Shown: positions 33,167-44,259, numbered from the stretch's first letter. The stretch: 64,000 bases of DNA from Gilliamella sp. WF3-4 (GCF_001690275.1 NZ_LZGW01000045.1:62001-126000); one strand, 5' to 3'. The notes: generated by a model not told the origin, from the letters alone. Translations and numbers: made by a program.

Positions 33167-33367
33167 TCACCCCATTGGCTTGGATAATTCATCATTTGTC
33201 TCTTTTGACTGATGAATCTTGTTATATATCTCTTCCCTATGAATTGAAACTTCTTTAGGGGCATTGATACCAATTCTGACTTGATTACCTTTAACACCTA
33301 AAATAGTAATGACTACATCATCACCAATAATTAGTGTTTCACCTACTCTCCTAGTTAAAATTAACAT
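33167..33367 (-). CDS. csrA: Carbon storage regulator CsrA
   Basis: CsrA is a dimeric RNA-binding protein that blocks or stabilises mRNAs by binding GGA in loops. The 66 residues include the full fold: [15 protein letters not shown], the middle [13 protein letters not shown] and the RNA-contact segment VSIHREEIY. The C-terminal tail is variable as usual. It lies between alaS and serV, the conserved gammaproteobacterial position. CsrA of E. coli controls glycogen, biofilm and motility genes; targets here are unknown. Confidence 0.97.
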   Translation of the reverse strand: MLILTRRVGETLIIGDDVVITILGVKGNQVRIGINAPKEVSIHREEIYNKIHQSKETNDELSKPMG

Positions 33368-33502
33368 TCGATCTCCTAATATCAGTTAAGTATATATCTA
33401 AACAATTTTTAAGATATAGCTTCGCTAGCCTTCTATCAGTAAGATAAAATTTTGCAGAAAAAACTCTAATATTTAACTAATAAATAATCGAGCATATCTG
33501 GA

Positions 33503-36136
33503 CTAACTTGCTTGTAATTTATTACTGATTTCCTTTTTTACAGAAGATAACGCTTCTGGTAACGCTGAAAGATCCATTCCACCTGCCTGAGCAAAATCAG
33601 GTCGCCCACCACCTTTACCACCTACTTTTAACGCTAATTGAGAAACTAATTCACCAGCTTTAACTACACCGATTAAATCATTGGTGACTCCAGCAGCTAA
33701 ATTGATTTTGCCATCATTAACGGCCGCTAAAACAATTACGCCTGTTTTCAATTGATTTTTTAGATCGTCAATCATAGTGCGCAATAATTTTGCCTCGACA
33801 TTATCAAGTTTAGCAATTAGCAAATTTGTACTATTGATTTTTTCGCATTGATTAAGCAATTGCGCACTATCTTGGCTCGCTTTTTGTGCTTTTAATTGCT
33901 CAATTGTTTTTTCAAGCTGTTTAGTTTGTTCAAACAGTTGCTCAATACGATTTAAAACAGCAGACTTATCGCTTTTAACTACTTGCCCAATCTGACTTAA
34001 TAAATTAGACTCATGATGGATAAGATCCATTGCGTTCTGCCCTGAAGTTGCCTCAATACGGCGCACACCAGATGCGATACTTGATTCGGATATTATTTTA
34101 AATAAACCAATATCACCCGTTCTATCTACATGAGTACCACCACAAAGCTCAATTGAAAAATCACCCATTGTAAGAACTCTAACAATATCTTCGTATTTTT
34201 CACCAAATAAAGCCATAGCGCCTTTATCTTTGGCTTTATCAATTGGCATTAGTTCAATCTCTACAGGTAAATTGTGGCGAATCTGTTGATTAACCAAATT
34301 CTCTATCTCAATAATTTGTTCAGGCGTAATAGCTTGATTATGCGAAAAGTCAAAACGCAGATAGCTATCATTAACTAAAGACCCTTTTTGATGAACATGA
34401 TTACCTAAAACACGTTGCAACGCAGCTTGTAACAAATGTGTAGCTGAATGATTACGACGAATACGCTCACGTAACTCCACATCAATTGCAGCAGTAACAT
34501 TATCGCCAACTTTTAAAGAACCTTTAATTATTTTACCTATATGACCAATACTTTTGCCGTATTTTTGACTATCTAAAACAGTAAATTCAACATTTGCTGC
34601 TGTTAATAACCCTTTATCGCCAATTTGACCGCCAGACTCGCCATAAAATGGTGTCTTATCTAAAATGACAATAGCATCATCGCCACAATTAACATTTTCA
34701 ACTTTTTGACCATCTTTAAATATCGCGATTACTTTTCCTGATGATTCTGCTTCTTGGTAGCCTAAAAACTCTGTTTTATCATCAAGTTTGATAACATTAC
34801 TATAATCAACATTAAAAGCGCTTGATTCACGGGCTCGCTTACGTTGCTCTTCCATGCATAAATTAAAGCCAATTTCATCAACAGTAATATTTTTTTCACG
34901 ACAAACATCAGCAGTTAAATCTAAAGGAAAACCGTAAGTATCGTAAAGTTTAAATGCAATATCTCCAGGTAAAATGTTACCCGTTATTTTAGTTAATTCT
35001 TGATCAAGTAAAAACAACCCTCGTTCTAGTGTCTTTAAAAATTGCTCTTCCTCAATTTTGAGTGCGTCTTCGACCAACTTCTGGTTTTGTCCTAATTCAA
35101 TCGCAGCACTTCCCATTACATCAATTAATGGTTTAACAAGTTTATAGAAGAAAATATCTTTGGCGCCTAACATATGCCCATGGCGTACAGCACGTCGAAT
35201 AATACGGCGTAATACATAACCACGGCCTTCATTAGATGGCAGTACACCATCAGAAATTAAAAATGCACAAGATCGAATATGATCGGCAATGACTCGTAAT
35301 GATTTGCTTTCCAAATCTTTAGTTTGAATAATCTCAGCCGCATCGTGAATTAATTTTTTAAATAAATCAATTTCATAATTAGAATTAACATGCTGAAGCA
35401 CCGCGGCAATACGCTCAAGCCCCATACCTGTATCAACTGATGGCTTAGGCAATGGTTCCATTGTACCGTCAGGGCGTCGGTTAAATTGCATAAAGACAAT
35501 ATTCCAAATTTCTATATATCGGTCACCATCTTCTTCAGCGCTACCAGGAGGGCCACCCCAAAGATGATCGCCATGATCATAGAAAATTTCAGTACAAGGA
35601 CCACAAGGACCTGTATCGCCCATTTGCCAAAAGTTATCTGAAGCATATGGCGCGCCTTTATTATCGCCAATACGAATTATTCGTTCTTTAGGGATACCGA
35701 TTTCTTTCTCCCAAATAGCATATGCTTCATCATCTGTCTCATAGACAGTAACCGTTAACCTATCTTTTGGTAGGTTAAACCATTCTTTACTGGTTAATAG
35801 CTCCCAAGCAAAATGTATTGCATCATGCTTAAAATAATCGCCAAAACTAAAGTTTCCTAGCATTTCAAAAAAAGTATGATGGCGAGCTGTATAACCAACA
35901 TTGTCTAAATCATTATGTTTACCGCCAGCGCGGACACAACGTTGTGATGTTGTTGCTCTAGTATAAGAGCGTTTATCAATACCAAGAAAGACATCTTTAA
36001 ATTGATTCATTCCAGCATTAGTAAATAATAGTGTTGGATCATTATGCGGGACAAGGGAACTACTTGTGACAACTTCATGTCCTTTGCCACGGAAAAAGTC
36101 AAGAAAACTTTGACGAATTTCTGCAGTGCTTTTCAT
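33503..36136 (-). CDS. alaS: Alanyl-tRNA synthetase
   Basis: AlaRS charges and edits tRNA-Ala. The 877-residue product (E. coli 876) has the class II catalytic core ([13 protein letters not shown] at the start, [31 protein letters not shown]), the tRNA-recognition domain, the editing domain with zinc ligands HSATH (about 565) and [10 protein letters not shown] (about 666), and the C-terminal oligomerisation domain ending in the glycine-rich [15 protein letters not shown]. It follows recX and precedes csrA, as in E. coli. Confidence 0.98.
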   Translation of the reverse strand: MKSTAEIRQSFLDFFRGKGHEVVTSSSLVPHNDPTLLFTNAGMNQFKDVFLGIDKRSYTRATTSQRCVRAGGKHNDLDNVGYTARHHTFFEMLGNFSFGDYFKHDAIHFAWELLTSKEWFNLPKDRLTVTVYETDDEAYAIWEKEIGIPKERIIRIGDNKGAPYASDNFWQMGDTGPCGPCTEIFYDHGDHLWGGPPGSAEEDGDRYIEIWNIVFMQFNRRPDGTMEPLPKPSVDTGMGLERIAAVLQHVNSNYEIDLFKKLIHDAAEIIQTKDLESKSLRVIADHIRSCAFLISDGVLPSNEGRGYVLRRIIRRAVRHGHMLGAKDIFFYKLVKPLIDVMGSAAIELGQNQKLVEDALKIEEEQFLKTLERGLFLLDQELTKITGNILPGDIAFKLYDTYGFPLDLTADVCREKNITVDEIGFNLCMEEQRKRARESSAFNVDYSNVIKLDDKTEFLGYQEAESSGKVIAIFKDGQKVENVNCGDDAIVILDKTPFYGESGGQIGDKGLLTAANVEFTVLDSQKYGKSIGHIGKIIKGSLKVGDNVTAAIDVELRERIRRNHSATHLLQAALQRVLGNHVHQKGSLVNDSYLRFDFSHNQAITPEQIIEIENLVNQQIRHNLPVEIELMPIDKAKDKGAMALFGEKYEDIVRVLTMGDFSIELCGGTHVDRTGDIGLFKIISESSIASGVRRIEATSGQNAMDLIHHESNLLSQIGQVVKSDKSAVLNRIEQLFEQTKQLEKTIEQLKAQKASQDSAQLLNQCEKINSTNLLIAKLDNVEAKLLRTMIDDLKNQLKTGVIVLAAVNDGKINLAAGVTNDLIGVVKAGELVSQLALKVGGKGGGRPDFAQAGGMDLSALPEALSSVKKEISNKLQAS

Positions 36137-36339
36137 TTATGCTTCCATATAAAACGATAGATTTTTAAACATAGTAATATACCCGCTACAACTAAAGTTG
36201 AAAAGTAAATATTCTCATATCGAAACGGATCTAACTAATATTACAAGTAAATAAGGGAAAACTAAAAAAGAATTTGCGAGCTTTATTTATAATTGCTTTT
36301 ATTAAGCTATATACTTAGTATTGTAGATATTATAATTAT

Positions 36340-36840
36340 TTAAGTCAATAAATCGTAAGCAGTTTTAATATCATCTTGTGTATAACCTCTCGCCATTAAA
36401 AATTGCATACATTTTTGTTTATTATTATTATTTTTACAATCAATTTGTTTTAGCTTTTTTAGTAATTGCTCGTATGCCATATTTTCCCAATTGATATCGG
36501 CAATTTGCAAAAGTTGCCGGCTCAAATCAACAGGTAAACCTCGTTGTTTAAGTTCCATGGCTATTTTATATTTTCCATAACCTTTTTTGGCTCGCATAAC
36601 AATATAATTTTCAATATATTGTTCGTCATTAATCCAATTTTGTTTTATACAATATTCAATAACATATTGTATTTCAATTTTTAGTTTGGCTAACTGGTCA
36701 TGGTATTCTTCATCGGTGTATTGCAGTTTTTTTATGAAAAAAGAGGCTATTTTTTGGCTTAGCTCATAAGAAGAATGGTTGCGCTGTGCAAGTAATTGCA
36801 CAGCTTTATTGAGCATTGATTTGTTCAGTTTTGTTTCCAT
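36340..36840 (-). CDS. recX: RecA regulator RecX
   Basis: RecX binds RecA filaments and limits their extension and activities. The 166-residue product is helical with the family pattern RNHSSYELSQKI near the start, NDEQYIENYIVMRAKKGYGKYKIAMELKQRGL in parts around 70-105, and FLMARGYTQDDIKTAY at the end. Its ATG overlaps the recA stop by one base, so translation is coupled and SOS-regulated through the recA promoter. Confidence 0.93.
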   Translation of the reverse strand: METKLNKSMLNKAVQLLAQRNHSSYELSQKIASFFIKKLQYTDEEYHDQLAKLKIEIQYVIEYCIKQNWINDEQYIENYIVMRAKKGYGKYKIAMELKQRGLPVDLSRQLLQIADINWENMAYEQLLKKLKQIDCKNNNNKQKCMQFLMARGYTQDDIKTAYDLLT

Positions 36841-37886
36841 TATTCAACGCTTTCGCTTTCTGATGATATAGCTTGGTCATCAGCTGTAAAAACAGCAGGG
36901 CTATTTAATAATAATTCGCGTATTTTAGCTTCAAGTTCTGAAGCGATCTCAGGGTGTTCTTGTAAAAACTTAATTGAATTAGCTTTACCTTGACCCACTT
37001 TCTCGCCATTGTAGCTATACCACGCTCCTGCTTTATCGACTAACTTATGCTTAACGCCTAAATCAATTAACTCGCCTTCTTTCGAAATACCACAACCATA
37101 AAGAATTTGGAATTCAGCTTGTCTAAAAGGGGCTGCCACTTTGTTTTTAACCACTTTTACTCGAGTATCACTACCAATAACATCTTCACCTTCTTTTACA
37201 GAACCAGTACGGCGGATATCTAAACGTACTGATGCATAGAATTTCAGTGCATTACCGCCAGTTGTCGTTTCTGGACTACCAAACATAACACCAATTTTCA
37301 TACGGATCTGGTTAATAAAGACAACTAAACAATTGGCATTTTTAATATTCGCAGTTAGTTTTCGCAATGCTTGTGACATTAAACGAGCTTGTAATCCCAT
37401 ATGAGAATCGCCCATTTCACCTTCAATTTCTGCTTTTGGTGTTAATGCAGCTACTGAGTCAACGATAATAACATCAACCGCACCAGAACGAACTAAAGCA
37501 TCACAAATTTCAAGTGCTTGCTCTCCTGTATCGGGTTGCGAAACGAGTAAATCGTCGACTTGCACCCCTAATTTTGCAGCATAAATAGGATCCAGCGCAT
37601 GTTCAGCATCAATAAATGCACAGGTTTTACCCTCTTTTTGTGCTTGAGCTATCACAGATAAAGTTAGCGTTGTTTTACCAGATGATTCAGGGCCAAAAAT
37701 TTCAACAATTCTACCCATTGGTAGGCCACCGATACCTAATGCAATATCGAGCCCTAAAGAACCAGTAGATACCGCATCCACATCCAACGTTTGGGTATCA
37801 CCTAAACGCATAATTGAACCTTTACCAAATTGTTTTTCGATTTGACTTAATGCTGCTGAAAGTGCGCGTTGTTTGTTTTCGTTCAT
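36840..37886 (-). CDS. recA: Recombinase RecA
   Basis: RecA performs homologous strand exchange and triggers LexA self-cleavage. The frame is open to a TTG at 37901, but ATG at 37886 ([10 protein letters not shown]) with GGAA nine bases upstream is the likely start and gives 348 residues, as usual. Walker A GPESSGKT (65-72), the L1/L2 DNA-binding loops ([30 protein letters not shown]) and MRKIT-like LRKLTANIK are visible. The C-terminus is acidic. A LexA-controlled promoter lies 37-64 bp upstream; recX follows. Confidence 0.98.
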   Translation of the reverse strand: MNENKQRALSAALSQIEKQFGKGSIMRLGDTQTLDVDAVSTGSLGLDIALGIGGLPMGRIVEIFGPESSGKTTLTLSVIAQAQKEGKTCAFIDAEHALDPIYAAKLGVQVDDLLVSQPDTGEQALEICDALVRSGAVDVIIVDSVAALTPKAEIEGEMGDSHMGLQARLMSQALRKLTANIKNANCLVVFINQIRMKIGVMFGSPETTTGGNALKFYASVRLDIRRTGSVKEGEDVIGSDTRVKVVKNKVAAPFRQAEFQILYGCGISKEGELIDLGVKHKLVDKAGAWYSYNGEKVGQGKANSIKFLQEHPEIASELEAKIRELLLNSPAVFTADDQAISSESESVE

Positions 37887-37922
37887 ATTATAAAATTCCA
37901 ATGAGTTAGGATATGGTTATAC

Positions 37923-37950
37923 ATTATACTGTATTGTTATACAGTATCAA
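37923..37950 (-). promoter_or_regulatory. recA promoter with LexA (SOS) box
   Basis: On the minus strand TTGATA (37950-37945) and TATAAT (37928-37923) are separated by 16 bp that carry CTGT-N8-ACAG (37944-37929), a perfect LexA core in the recA arrangement known from E. coli. Confidence 0.95.
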
Positions 37951-38393
37951 GTTTTTTTTATATATAGAAATTATTTAGTTAATCATGAGAACTGCTTCAC
38001 AATTTTTTTATAAATAATTCATTTGATGTCATAATTGAAACTAACAAATGGTGATGAAATATTGAGATTCAAGATTAAATTTATTGAATTAGGCGGTTAA
38101 TTTTACGATATATACTATTTGAACAATTTTAAACGCATAGTGGTTGCTTAAATGCACATAAAAGGCGTAAATTATTTCATCATTGAATTTGATTAATTTA
38201 ATTTGCTAATGCTTTCATAACAAAATACCATTTGATATCATTAGCGGTGCAGAGGGTTTAATCCTCTTTATTTACGAAAGTAATTATTCCACCGCCAATA
38301 ATTTAAAATAATTCATTGGCTTTTATACTTAAAGGTTATATCGATTTAACATATTTTACAGGTTAAAAAATAAATATCGAATAAAGGGAAATA
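37951..38393. other. Divergent intergenic region recA/pqiA
   Basis: About 440 bp, AT-rich. It must contain the pqiA promoter, but no convincing -35/-10 pair or SoxS box can be named. A small hairpin AGAGG/CCTCT sits at about 38250-38266. No ORF. Confidence 0.35.
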
Positions 38394-39644
38394 ATGACCA
38401 TTGATAAACAACATTATGTTTTATGCTCACACTGTGATTTGGTCATAGAATTATCTAATATAGCGGTAGGGCATAAAGCTGTTTGTCCTCGTTGTAATAC
38501 CACGTTAGCTAAAAATAATAGCAATATGAAATTTAATGCAGCTATGTATGCAGCCTGTTCATTAATTATGATTATTGTAGGATGTGGCTTTCTTTTTATT
38601 GATATTCGTATTGTGGGTAATTTTATTGGTATTAGCCTATTAGATATTCCTAAAACCCTTTTTTTTGATAAATATCGTTATATTTCAGCACTTTTTATCT
38701 TATTTGTTTTACTCTTTCCTATATTAAATTTATTAATTATTATTTTGCTTTGTTCAAAATTACCCTTAACAAAATATCGTAAACGCGATCTACTTATTGT
38801 TTATGAAAAGTTTCAACACTGGTGTATGCCTGAAATATTTCTTACTGGAATTTTAGTGAGTTTTGTTAAACTCATGAGTTATGGCAGTATTGGCGTCACA
38901 AGTACATTTTGGGCATTTTGCCTGTTTGTCTTTTTTTATATAAAGTCTTTAGTAATTTTTTCTCCGGAAACCATTTGGAGTGAAATTCACCGTAATAATT
39001 TTGCTCAAGGTATATTACAAGCTGGTAAAACGGGAATTTGTCAAAATTTGAAATTATGCAGTTGCTGTGAGGCGATATTACCTAAGCATTATATAAAATG
39101 TCCTCGATGCAAACAAAAAAGCAAAATCAGAGAACGCGATAAGATACAATGGACTATTGCTTTATTGGTTACTTCATTGATTCTTTACATTCCCGCTAAT
39201 TTATTCGGCATAATGATAACTGTTGTATTTGGTTCGCCATCAAGTTCAACCATTATGGATGGTGTCATTTATATGTGGCAAGCAGGCGATGTGCCTGTTG
39301 CACTTGTTATTTTTATTGCCAGTGTCGCTATTCCCATCTTAAAAATTATTTCGCTAAGCTGGCTTTGTTATTTTGCACTGGCTGTAAAACGAAAAAATAA
39401 TCATAATTGCTTGAAAATGAAAAAATTATATACAGCAGTTGAATTTATTGGTAAATGGTCAATGATAGATATATTTGTGGTTTCTGTTATTTGTTCTTTA
39501 GTTAGAAATCAACAAATGATGGGTGTTTATCCTGATATTGGCGTTACATTTTTTGCAACTGTTGTGATTATTACAATGATTGCATCACAAAAATTTGATC
39601 CTCGTTTAATTTGGGATCTACCGCAAAATAAAAAAATAGATTAA
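38394..39644 (+). CDS. pqiA: Intermembrane transport protein PqiA
   Basis: PqiA is the inner-membrane part of the PqiABC lipid-transport bridge between the membranes. The 416 residues contain two cytoplasmic zinc-ribbon modules (Cys11/Cys14/Cys31/Cys34 and CSCCEAILPKHYIKCPRC at about 218-236), each followed by four membrane helices, the tandem PqiA-domain layout. Length matches E. coli PqiA (417). The presence of pqiC in the same operon favours PqiA over LetA. It is followed by pqiB after 10 bp. Confidence 0.92.
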   Translation: MTIDKQHYVLCSHCDLVIELSNIAVGHKAVCPRCNTTLAKNNSNMKFNAAMYAACSLIMIIVGCGFLFIDIRIVGNFIGISLLDIPKTLFFDKYRYISALFILFVLLFPILNLLIIILLCSKLPLTKYRKRDLLIVYEKFQHWCMPEIFLTGILVSFVKLMSYGSIGVTSTFWAFCLFVFFYIKSLVIFSPETIWSEIHRNNFAQGILQAGKTGICQNLKLCSCCEAILPKHYIKCPRCKQKSKIRERDKIQWTIALLVTSLILYIPANLFGIMITVVFGSPSSSTIMDGVIYMWQAGDVPVALVIFIASVAIPILKIISLSWLCYFALAVKRKNNHNCLKMKKLYTAVEFIGKWSMIDIFVVSVICSLVRNQQMMGVYPDIGVTFFATVVIITMIASQKFDPRLIWDLPQNKKID

Positions 39645-39654
39645 TAGGAACAAT

Positions 39655-41292
39655 ATGACAACATCAAGTAAATTAGCAAAAATAATTAAAATTAGAGCTA
39701 TTTCAGCAATATGGATCATCCCCATTGTTACTGCAATTGTTGGTCTTTGGATAATCTATGCGCATTTTGCCGATAGAGGAACATCGTTTACATTGCTTGC
39801 AAAAGACGCCAATGGCATTGTTGCTGGGAAAACGGTTATTAAAAACCGTAGCGTTGATGTCGGTATCGTCGATGAAGTAACTCTATCTGACGACTACACG
39901 CAAGTAGTAATAAAAGGGCGTATTTATAATGATATGGATCCGCTACTAAAAAATGACTCTATTTTTTGGGTTGTGAAGCCAGAAATTGGTCGAGATGGCG
40001 TAACTGGACTTGGCACGATTTTATCGGGTGTTTATATAGAACTCGTTGCTGGAAATGATACCCACAGTTTTCAACATAAACCTTTTGTCCTGTCTGATGC
40101 CCCTCCGTTGTCCGATCCAAGCATTAAAGGAATTCGTCTAAATTTAGAAAGCGATCAAAATGGGGTAATTCCTAGAGGCGCATCTGTCATGTTTCATGGT
40201 TATCGTGTAGGTAATGTTGAAACGTCAGAATTTGATGTTGAATCACGTAAAATGAAGTACCAAATTTTTATTACCAAACCTTACGATGTATTAGTAACAC
40301 AAAATGTGCGGTTCTGGAAAGAAGGCGGAATTAACTTAACTCTCTCATCTCGAGGCGCCAGCTTAGATGTCCCTTCTTTAGATGTCTTAATGTCTGGTGG
40401 AATCAGTTTTGATTTGCCTGAAGGTTCAAAATTAGGTGCGCCAGCTGAACAAAATTCAGTTTATACATTATACGAAGACAAAAAATCTATCCAAGATTCA
40501 CAATATACTGAATACAAAGAATTTCTTATTATGCTTTCCGATTCCATTTCAGGCTTATCAGAAGGGGTACCCGTTGAATATCACGGAATTAGGCTAGGAA
40601 CAGTTTCGAAAGTGCCATTTTATACCGCTGAAATGTTAAAACAATCATCGATTTTAAATAAAAGAGTTCCAATATTAATTAGAATTGAACCCGATCGTTT
40701 ATCAGAACTTGTTGATGAAAAAATTGACATTGCGGCATTGATCATCAGAGAACAACAAAATGGCTTAAGAGCTTCATTAAAAACTTCTAACATGTTCACA
40801 GGCGCATTATATATAGATCTTGATTTTTACCCTGACTTAAAAAATAAATATGATCCAAAATTAGCGCAACAGTTTGGTTACGATACCATTGAAACAACGT
40901 CGACAGGAATTGCACAAATTCAAGCAAAAATTATTCAGCTATTAGATAATTTTAATAACTTACCACTGAACAACACCGTATCACAGTTTAATAAATCATT
41001 GGCTACCAGTGAAAAACTAATGAATTCATTAAATCGAATTATGGCGAGTAAAGAAATGCAGAATATGCCAAAAGATCTGCAAAAAACATTACGTTCACTA
41101 AATGAAACAATGAAAGGGCTACAACCAGGATCTGAACTAAATAATCAAATGAAAGAAAGCTTACAAAAAGTTCAACACATGATGGATGAACTTACCCCGT
41201 TACTTAATACGCTCAATAATAAAAGTAATGCACTGATTTTTTCTGCTCCGACGAAAAAGGATCAAGAACCTAAAGCAAAAGGTAAAAAATAA
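39655..41292 (+). CDS. pqiB: MCE-domain intermembrane transport protein PqiB
   Basis: PqiB forms a hexameric needle of MCE rings spanning the periplasm for lipid transport. The 545-residue product has one N-terminal membrane helix (about 17-36), three MCE domains (about 40-140, 158-235 and 285-390, each with the IVxGxxVxxxGxxVGxV-like pattern) and a C-terminal helical stretch with repeats such as MPKDLQKTLRSLNETMKGL. Length is that of E. coli PqiB (546). Its stop overlaps the pqiC start by one base. Confidence 0.95.
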   Translation: MTTSSKLAKIIKIRAISAIWIIPIVTAIVGLWIIYAHFADRGTSFTLLAKDANGIVAGKTVIKNRSVDVGIVDEVTLSDDYTQVVIKGRIYNDMDPLLKNDSIFWVVKPEIGRDGVTGLGTILSGVYIELVAGNDTHSFQHKPFVLSDAPPLSDPSIKGIRLNLESDQNGVIPRGASVMFHGYRVGNVETSEFDVESRKMKYQIFITKPYDVLVTQNVRFWKEGGINLTLSSRGASLDVPSLDVLMSGGISFDLPEGSKLGAPAEQNSVYTLYEDKKSIQDSQYTEYKEFLIMLSDSISGLSEGVPVEYHGIRLGTVSKVPFYTAEMLKQSSILNKRVPILIRIEPDRLSELVDEKIDIAALIIREQQNGLRASLKTSNMFTGALYIDLDFYPDLKNKYDPKLAQQFGYDTIETTSTGIAQIQAKIIQLLDNFNNLPLNNTVSQFNKSLATSEKLMNSLNRIMASKEMQNMPKDLQKTLRSLNETMKGLQPGSELNNQMKESLQKVQHMMDELTPLLNTLNNKSNALIFSAPTKKDQEPKAKGKK

Positions 41293-41876
41293 TGAACAAA
41301 ATAGATAAAAAGTTACTTATAGTCATATTTATGCCATTGTTTGCTATATTAGTGGGTTGCTCGGCTGGTAGCCCAAGTAAAAGTTATTTTCAGCTAACAA
41401 GTAATCCACTCAGCCCAGTGTCAAAAAATATGAAAATCACTAATCATTTTATTTGGATTGAATCGGTTGATGTGGCAAGCTTTTTAAATAACCCAGGTAT
41501 TGTATTGCAAACAGACGATATCAAATATGAAACGGCAGCGAATCATCTATGGGCATCAACTTTATCTCAACAACTTGAAGAGCGATTAACGCAAGATTTA
41601 ACCGCTTTGTTGCCTAATTATGTTGTATCCAGCCGATCAATTACAACGCCAATATTAACGATAAAATTATTTATTGATGGCTTCCATGGTAGCTATACGG
41701 GCGATGCGGTAATAAAAGGGCGATGGGTTGTTACTGACAGTAAAAATAATATTGAAACTAAACCATTTGAGCGCCATGTCCCTTTAGCAACCAATGGGTA
41801 TGACGCTTTAGTTAAAGCACTATCAAAAGGATGGCATGATGAAGAGCTAGACTTTGCAAACTCAATAAAACAATAG
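41292..41876 (+). CDS. pqiC: Outer-membrane lipoprotein PqiC
   Basis: PqiC is the outer-membrane lipoprotein that anchors the PqiB needle. The 194-residue product has a lipobox LVGC with Cys23 as the acylation site, preceded by a charged start and hydrophobic core, then the DUF330/ABC-auxiliary fold: YFQLTS, VDVASFLNNPGIVLQT, WASTLSQQLEERLTQDL. The residue after Cys is Ser, in keeping with export to the outer membrane. It ends the pqiABC operon at a hairpin. Confidence 0.92.
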   Translation: MNKIDKKLLIVIFMPLFAILVGCSAGSPSKSYFQLTSNPLSPVSKNMKITNHFIWIESVDVASFLNNPGIVLQTDDIKYETAANHLWASTLSQQLEERLTQDLTALLPNYVVSSRSITTPILTIKLFIDGFHGSYTGDAVIKGRWVVTDSKNNIETKPFERHVPLATNGYDALVKALSKGWHDEELDFANSIKQ

Positions 41877-41887
41877 TGTTTATTCAA

Positions 41888-41911
41888 ATTCCGTCAGCAA
41901 GCTGGCGGAAT
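41888..41911. terminator. Bidirectional terminator pqiC/pabBC
   Basis: Ten-bp stem ATTCCGTCAG/CTGGCGGAAT (one T-G pair) with a 4-base loop between convergent genes. T tracts are weak on both sides. Confidence 0.65.
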
Positions 41912-41919
41912 CTCTACAC

Positions 41920-43674
41920 TTAAATATGATTTTTTCTTAATCGCAACTTAAACTGGCTAAACACAACATCATCAATTTCTACCCATTTACGAACACTATT
42001 GATAAAAGCAATTTTATCAGCATTTAAAAGATCAGCTTTTACAATTGTTTTTTCTAACAACCGATTGTGATTTAAGTAAAATTGCCGCATGGTACCAGCA
42101 AGTAACCCCGATTCTTTTTTAGGCGTAAACCATTGACCATTAAGTCGCAATGCCAAATTTCCATTGACAAATTCAGTTACTTCATTGTGTTGATTAAAAT
42201 TAATATACTCTTTCCCAACCGCTAAATCAGGAAAGTGCTCACGATTTGATGTCTTATGATACAAATACACATTTTGCGTATGAACACACTGTGGCGCTAA
42301 TCGGATTTCATTAATGCTCATCGGCGTGTTAATGATATCTTTACTAATCGTGTAATGCCCATCTTTTTGTTGTAAGATTCTCACTTTATAACATGCTTTT
42401 GGTGATGAGTTTGCTAACTTAATCAGTTGCAACTTAATTGCATGAATATCACAGTTAAAATCAAAATAATCAGCTGATTGAGCAAGCCTGCTTAAATGTT
42501 CATCTAATAATAACAATTGTCCTTTTTCAAGCAACAACGATTCAATAATATATTTGGGGATAGCAGTAGTACGATTTAAAATGGCTGTTTTTGCTAAGAT
42601 CTCGTTATATTCGTCTTGTGATGTTGAATCCCACGTGATACCCCCACCAACGCCATAGCACATCTGTTGATTATGCACAGTTAAGGTACGAATTGGAATA
42701 TTAAATATGGCTTTATTCATATACGGCTCAATATAACCAATTGTTCCGCAGTAAATGCCACGAGGTGTGTTTTCACTGTCTGCAATAATTTGCATAGTAC
42801 TGGTTTTTGGTGCGCCAGTAATTGAACCACAAGGGAATAGCGCCTGAAAAATTTGATATAAATTGGCATCGTCTTGCAATTCACCTTGAATCGTTGACGT
42901 CAACTGCCAAACAGTGGGATATTTTTCAGCCTCAAACAATTGAGGCACTGTGACAGAGCCAGGCTTTGCAATTTTACTTAAATCATTACGCAATAAATCA
43001 ACAATCATCATATTTTCTGCTTGATTTTTTTCTGAAAATAATAAATCTAATTGCTGTTTATCTTGCTGGTTATTTAAGCCACGCCCTGTTGTTCCTTTCA
43101 TTGGTTTAGTGGTAATAACTCTATTGTCTAACTTGAAAAATAATTCTGGCGAAATTGATAAAATATAATAATCGTCAAACTCAAGATAAGCACAATAATC
43201 TGCCTGATTATTTTTTTGTAGAAAATGGTAATAATCAATAGCGCTTTCATTAAAGGGTGCAGTAAATTGAATAGTGTAATTAGTCTGGTAAGTATTGCCT
43301 AATTCAATTTGTGATTTAATATAAGCTATTTTTTGCTGATATTCATCAAATGCGGTGTCACTGATCAAATCAAAATTTGGGGGCGTATAATCACTGATTT
43401 CTGGTTGCTTAAGGACAGTAACATCATCAAAAATTCCAAATAAAAGAAGGGGTAAATCTTGATTAAAATTATGACTATTTTTGGTTTGGTTTGCACTATT
43501 TAATCCCATTGCACTTTCATAGGCAAGGTAACCAACAGCAAAATAACCTTGTTGAGTAAACTTTTCAACCTCATCAAGTTGTTGCTTAATTGAAGAACAA
43601 TCATGTGATACTAACACTTTGATAGGATTACAAAAATATTTACGCTCACCTTCAAAATCGATATAAATTTTCAT
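41920..43674 (-). CDS. pabB: Aminodeoxychorismate synthase component I fused to aminodeoxychorismate lyase (PabB-PabC)
   Basis: The 584-residue protein joins two steps of p-aminobenzoate synthesis for folate. Residues about 80-340 are a chorismate-binding domain with the PabB-type PMKGTTGRG motif (active-site Lys), VDLLRNDLSKI and SITGAPKTSTMQII. Residues about 370-584 form a class IV aminotransferase-like PabC domain (LLLLDEHLSRL, YKVRIL, EVTEFVNGNLAL, GLLAGTMRQFYL). With PabA it converts chorismate and glutamine to ADC, and the lyase part then releases PABA. pabA lies 8 bp upstream. Such fusions are known in several bacterial groups; E. coli has separate genes. Confidence 0.92.
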   Translation of the reverse strand: MKIYIDFEGERKYFCNPIKVLVSHDCSSIKQQLDEVEKFTQQGYFAVGYLAYESAMGLNSANQTKNSHNFNQDLPLLLFGIFDDVTVLKQPEISDYTPPNFDLISDTAFDEYQQKIAYIKSQIELGNTYQTNYTIQFTAPFNESAIDYYHFLQKNNQADYCAYLEFDDYYILSISPELFFKLDNRVITTKPMKGTTGRGLNNQQDKQQLDLLFSEKNQAENMMIVDLLRNDLSKIAKPGSVTVPQLFEAEKYPTVWQLTSTIQGELQDDANLYQIFQALFPCGSITGAPKTSTMQIIADSENTPRGIYCGTIGYIEPYMNKAIFNIPIRTLTVHNQQMCYGVGGGITWDSTSQDEYNEILAKTAILNRTTAIPKYIIESLLLEKGQLLLLDEHLSRLAQSADYFDFNCDIHAIKLQLIKLANSSPKACYKVRILQQKDGHYTISKDIINTPMSINEIRLAPQCVHTQNVYLYHKTSNREHFPDLAVGKEYINFNQHNEVTEFVNGNLALRLNGQWFTPKKESGLLAGTMRQFYLNHNRLLEKTIVKADLLNADKIAFINSVRKWVEIDDVVFSQFKLRLRKNHI

Positions 43675-43682
43675 TTTAAATA

Positions 43683-44252
43683 TTACTTATGGACAAAATT
43701 ATTAATCATTTGTAAACCGGATTCGGTTTTAATGGCTTCAGGATGAAATTGGACGGATTCAATGGGTAATGTTTTGTGGCGCAATCCCATAATCAACCCA
43801 TCATGATTTCTCGCCGTTACAACTAACTGCGGATCTTCTGGTAAAAAACTATCACAAACAATCAATGAATGATAGCGAACAACCGAAAGCGGGGATTGAA
43901 TTCCTTTGAATATGCCTAGGCCATCATGAGTTATTTCATCAATTTTACCATGCATAGGTATTGGCGCTTTAATAATGTGGTGACCATAATATTGAGCTAT
44001 CGCTTGATGTCCCAAACAAATTCCCAGTATCGGGCAAATATGAGAAAACTCAGCAATAACTGCAAGTGATATTCCTGCATTAATTGGTGCGCCAGGACCC
44101 GGGGAAATAATAATTTTAGAAATGGTAAGCGCTTTTACTTGTTCAATTGTCATTTCATCATTTTTAATGACTTTAACTTTTGCGCCAACTTGGCACAGAT
44201 AATTGTGAATATTAAATGTAAAAGAATCATAATTATCTATTAATAATATCAA
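43683..44252 (-). CDS. pabA: Aminodeoxychorismate synthase amidotransferase PabA
   Basis: PabA supplies ammonia from glutamine to PabB. The frame reaches a GTG at 44264, but TTG at 44252 gives MILLIDNYDSFT, identical to the E. coli start, and has GTGGG seven bases upstream; the GTG lacks such a site. From TTG the protein has 189 residues with the class I amidotransferase triad: the nucleophile in GICLGHQ and the His/Glu of QFHPEAI. SPGPGAP and RYHSLIV are also typical. Similarity to TrpG is inherent, but the pabBC partner fixes the role. The operon is pabA-pabBC. Confidence 0.93.
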   Translation of the reverse strand: MILLIDNYDSFTFNIHNYLCQVGAKVKVIKNDEMTIEQVKALTISKIIISPGPGAPINAGISLAVIAEFSHICPILGICLGHQAIAQYYGHHIIKAPIPMHGKIDEITHDGLGIFKGIQSPLSVVRYHSLIVCDSFLPEDPQLVVTARNHDGLIMGLRHKTLPIESVQFHPEAIKTESGLQMINNFVHK

Positions 44253-44259
44253 AATATAA

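Noticed and set aside
37887-37901. Extended recA start at TTG 37901
   Set aside because: The extra residues MEFYN are not in the family and no Shine-Dalgarno site precedes the TTG; ATG at 37886 fits.
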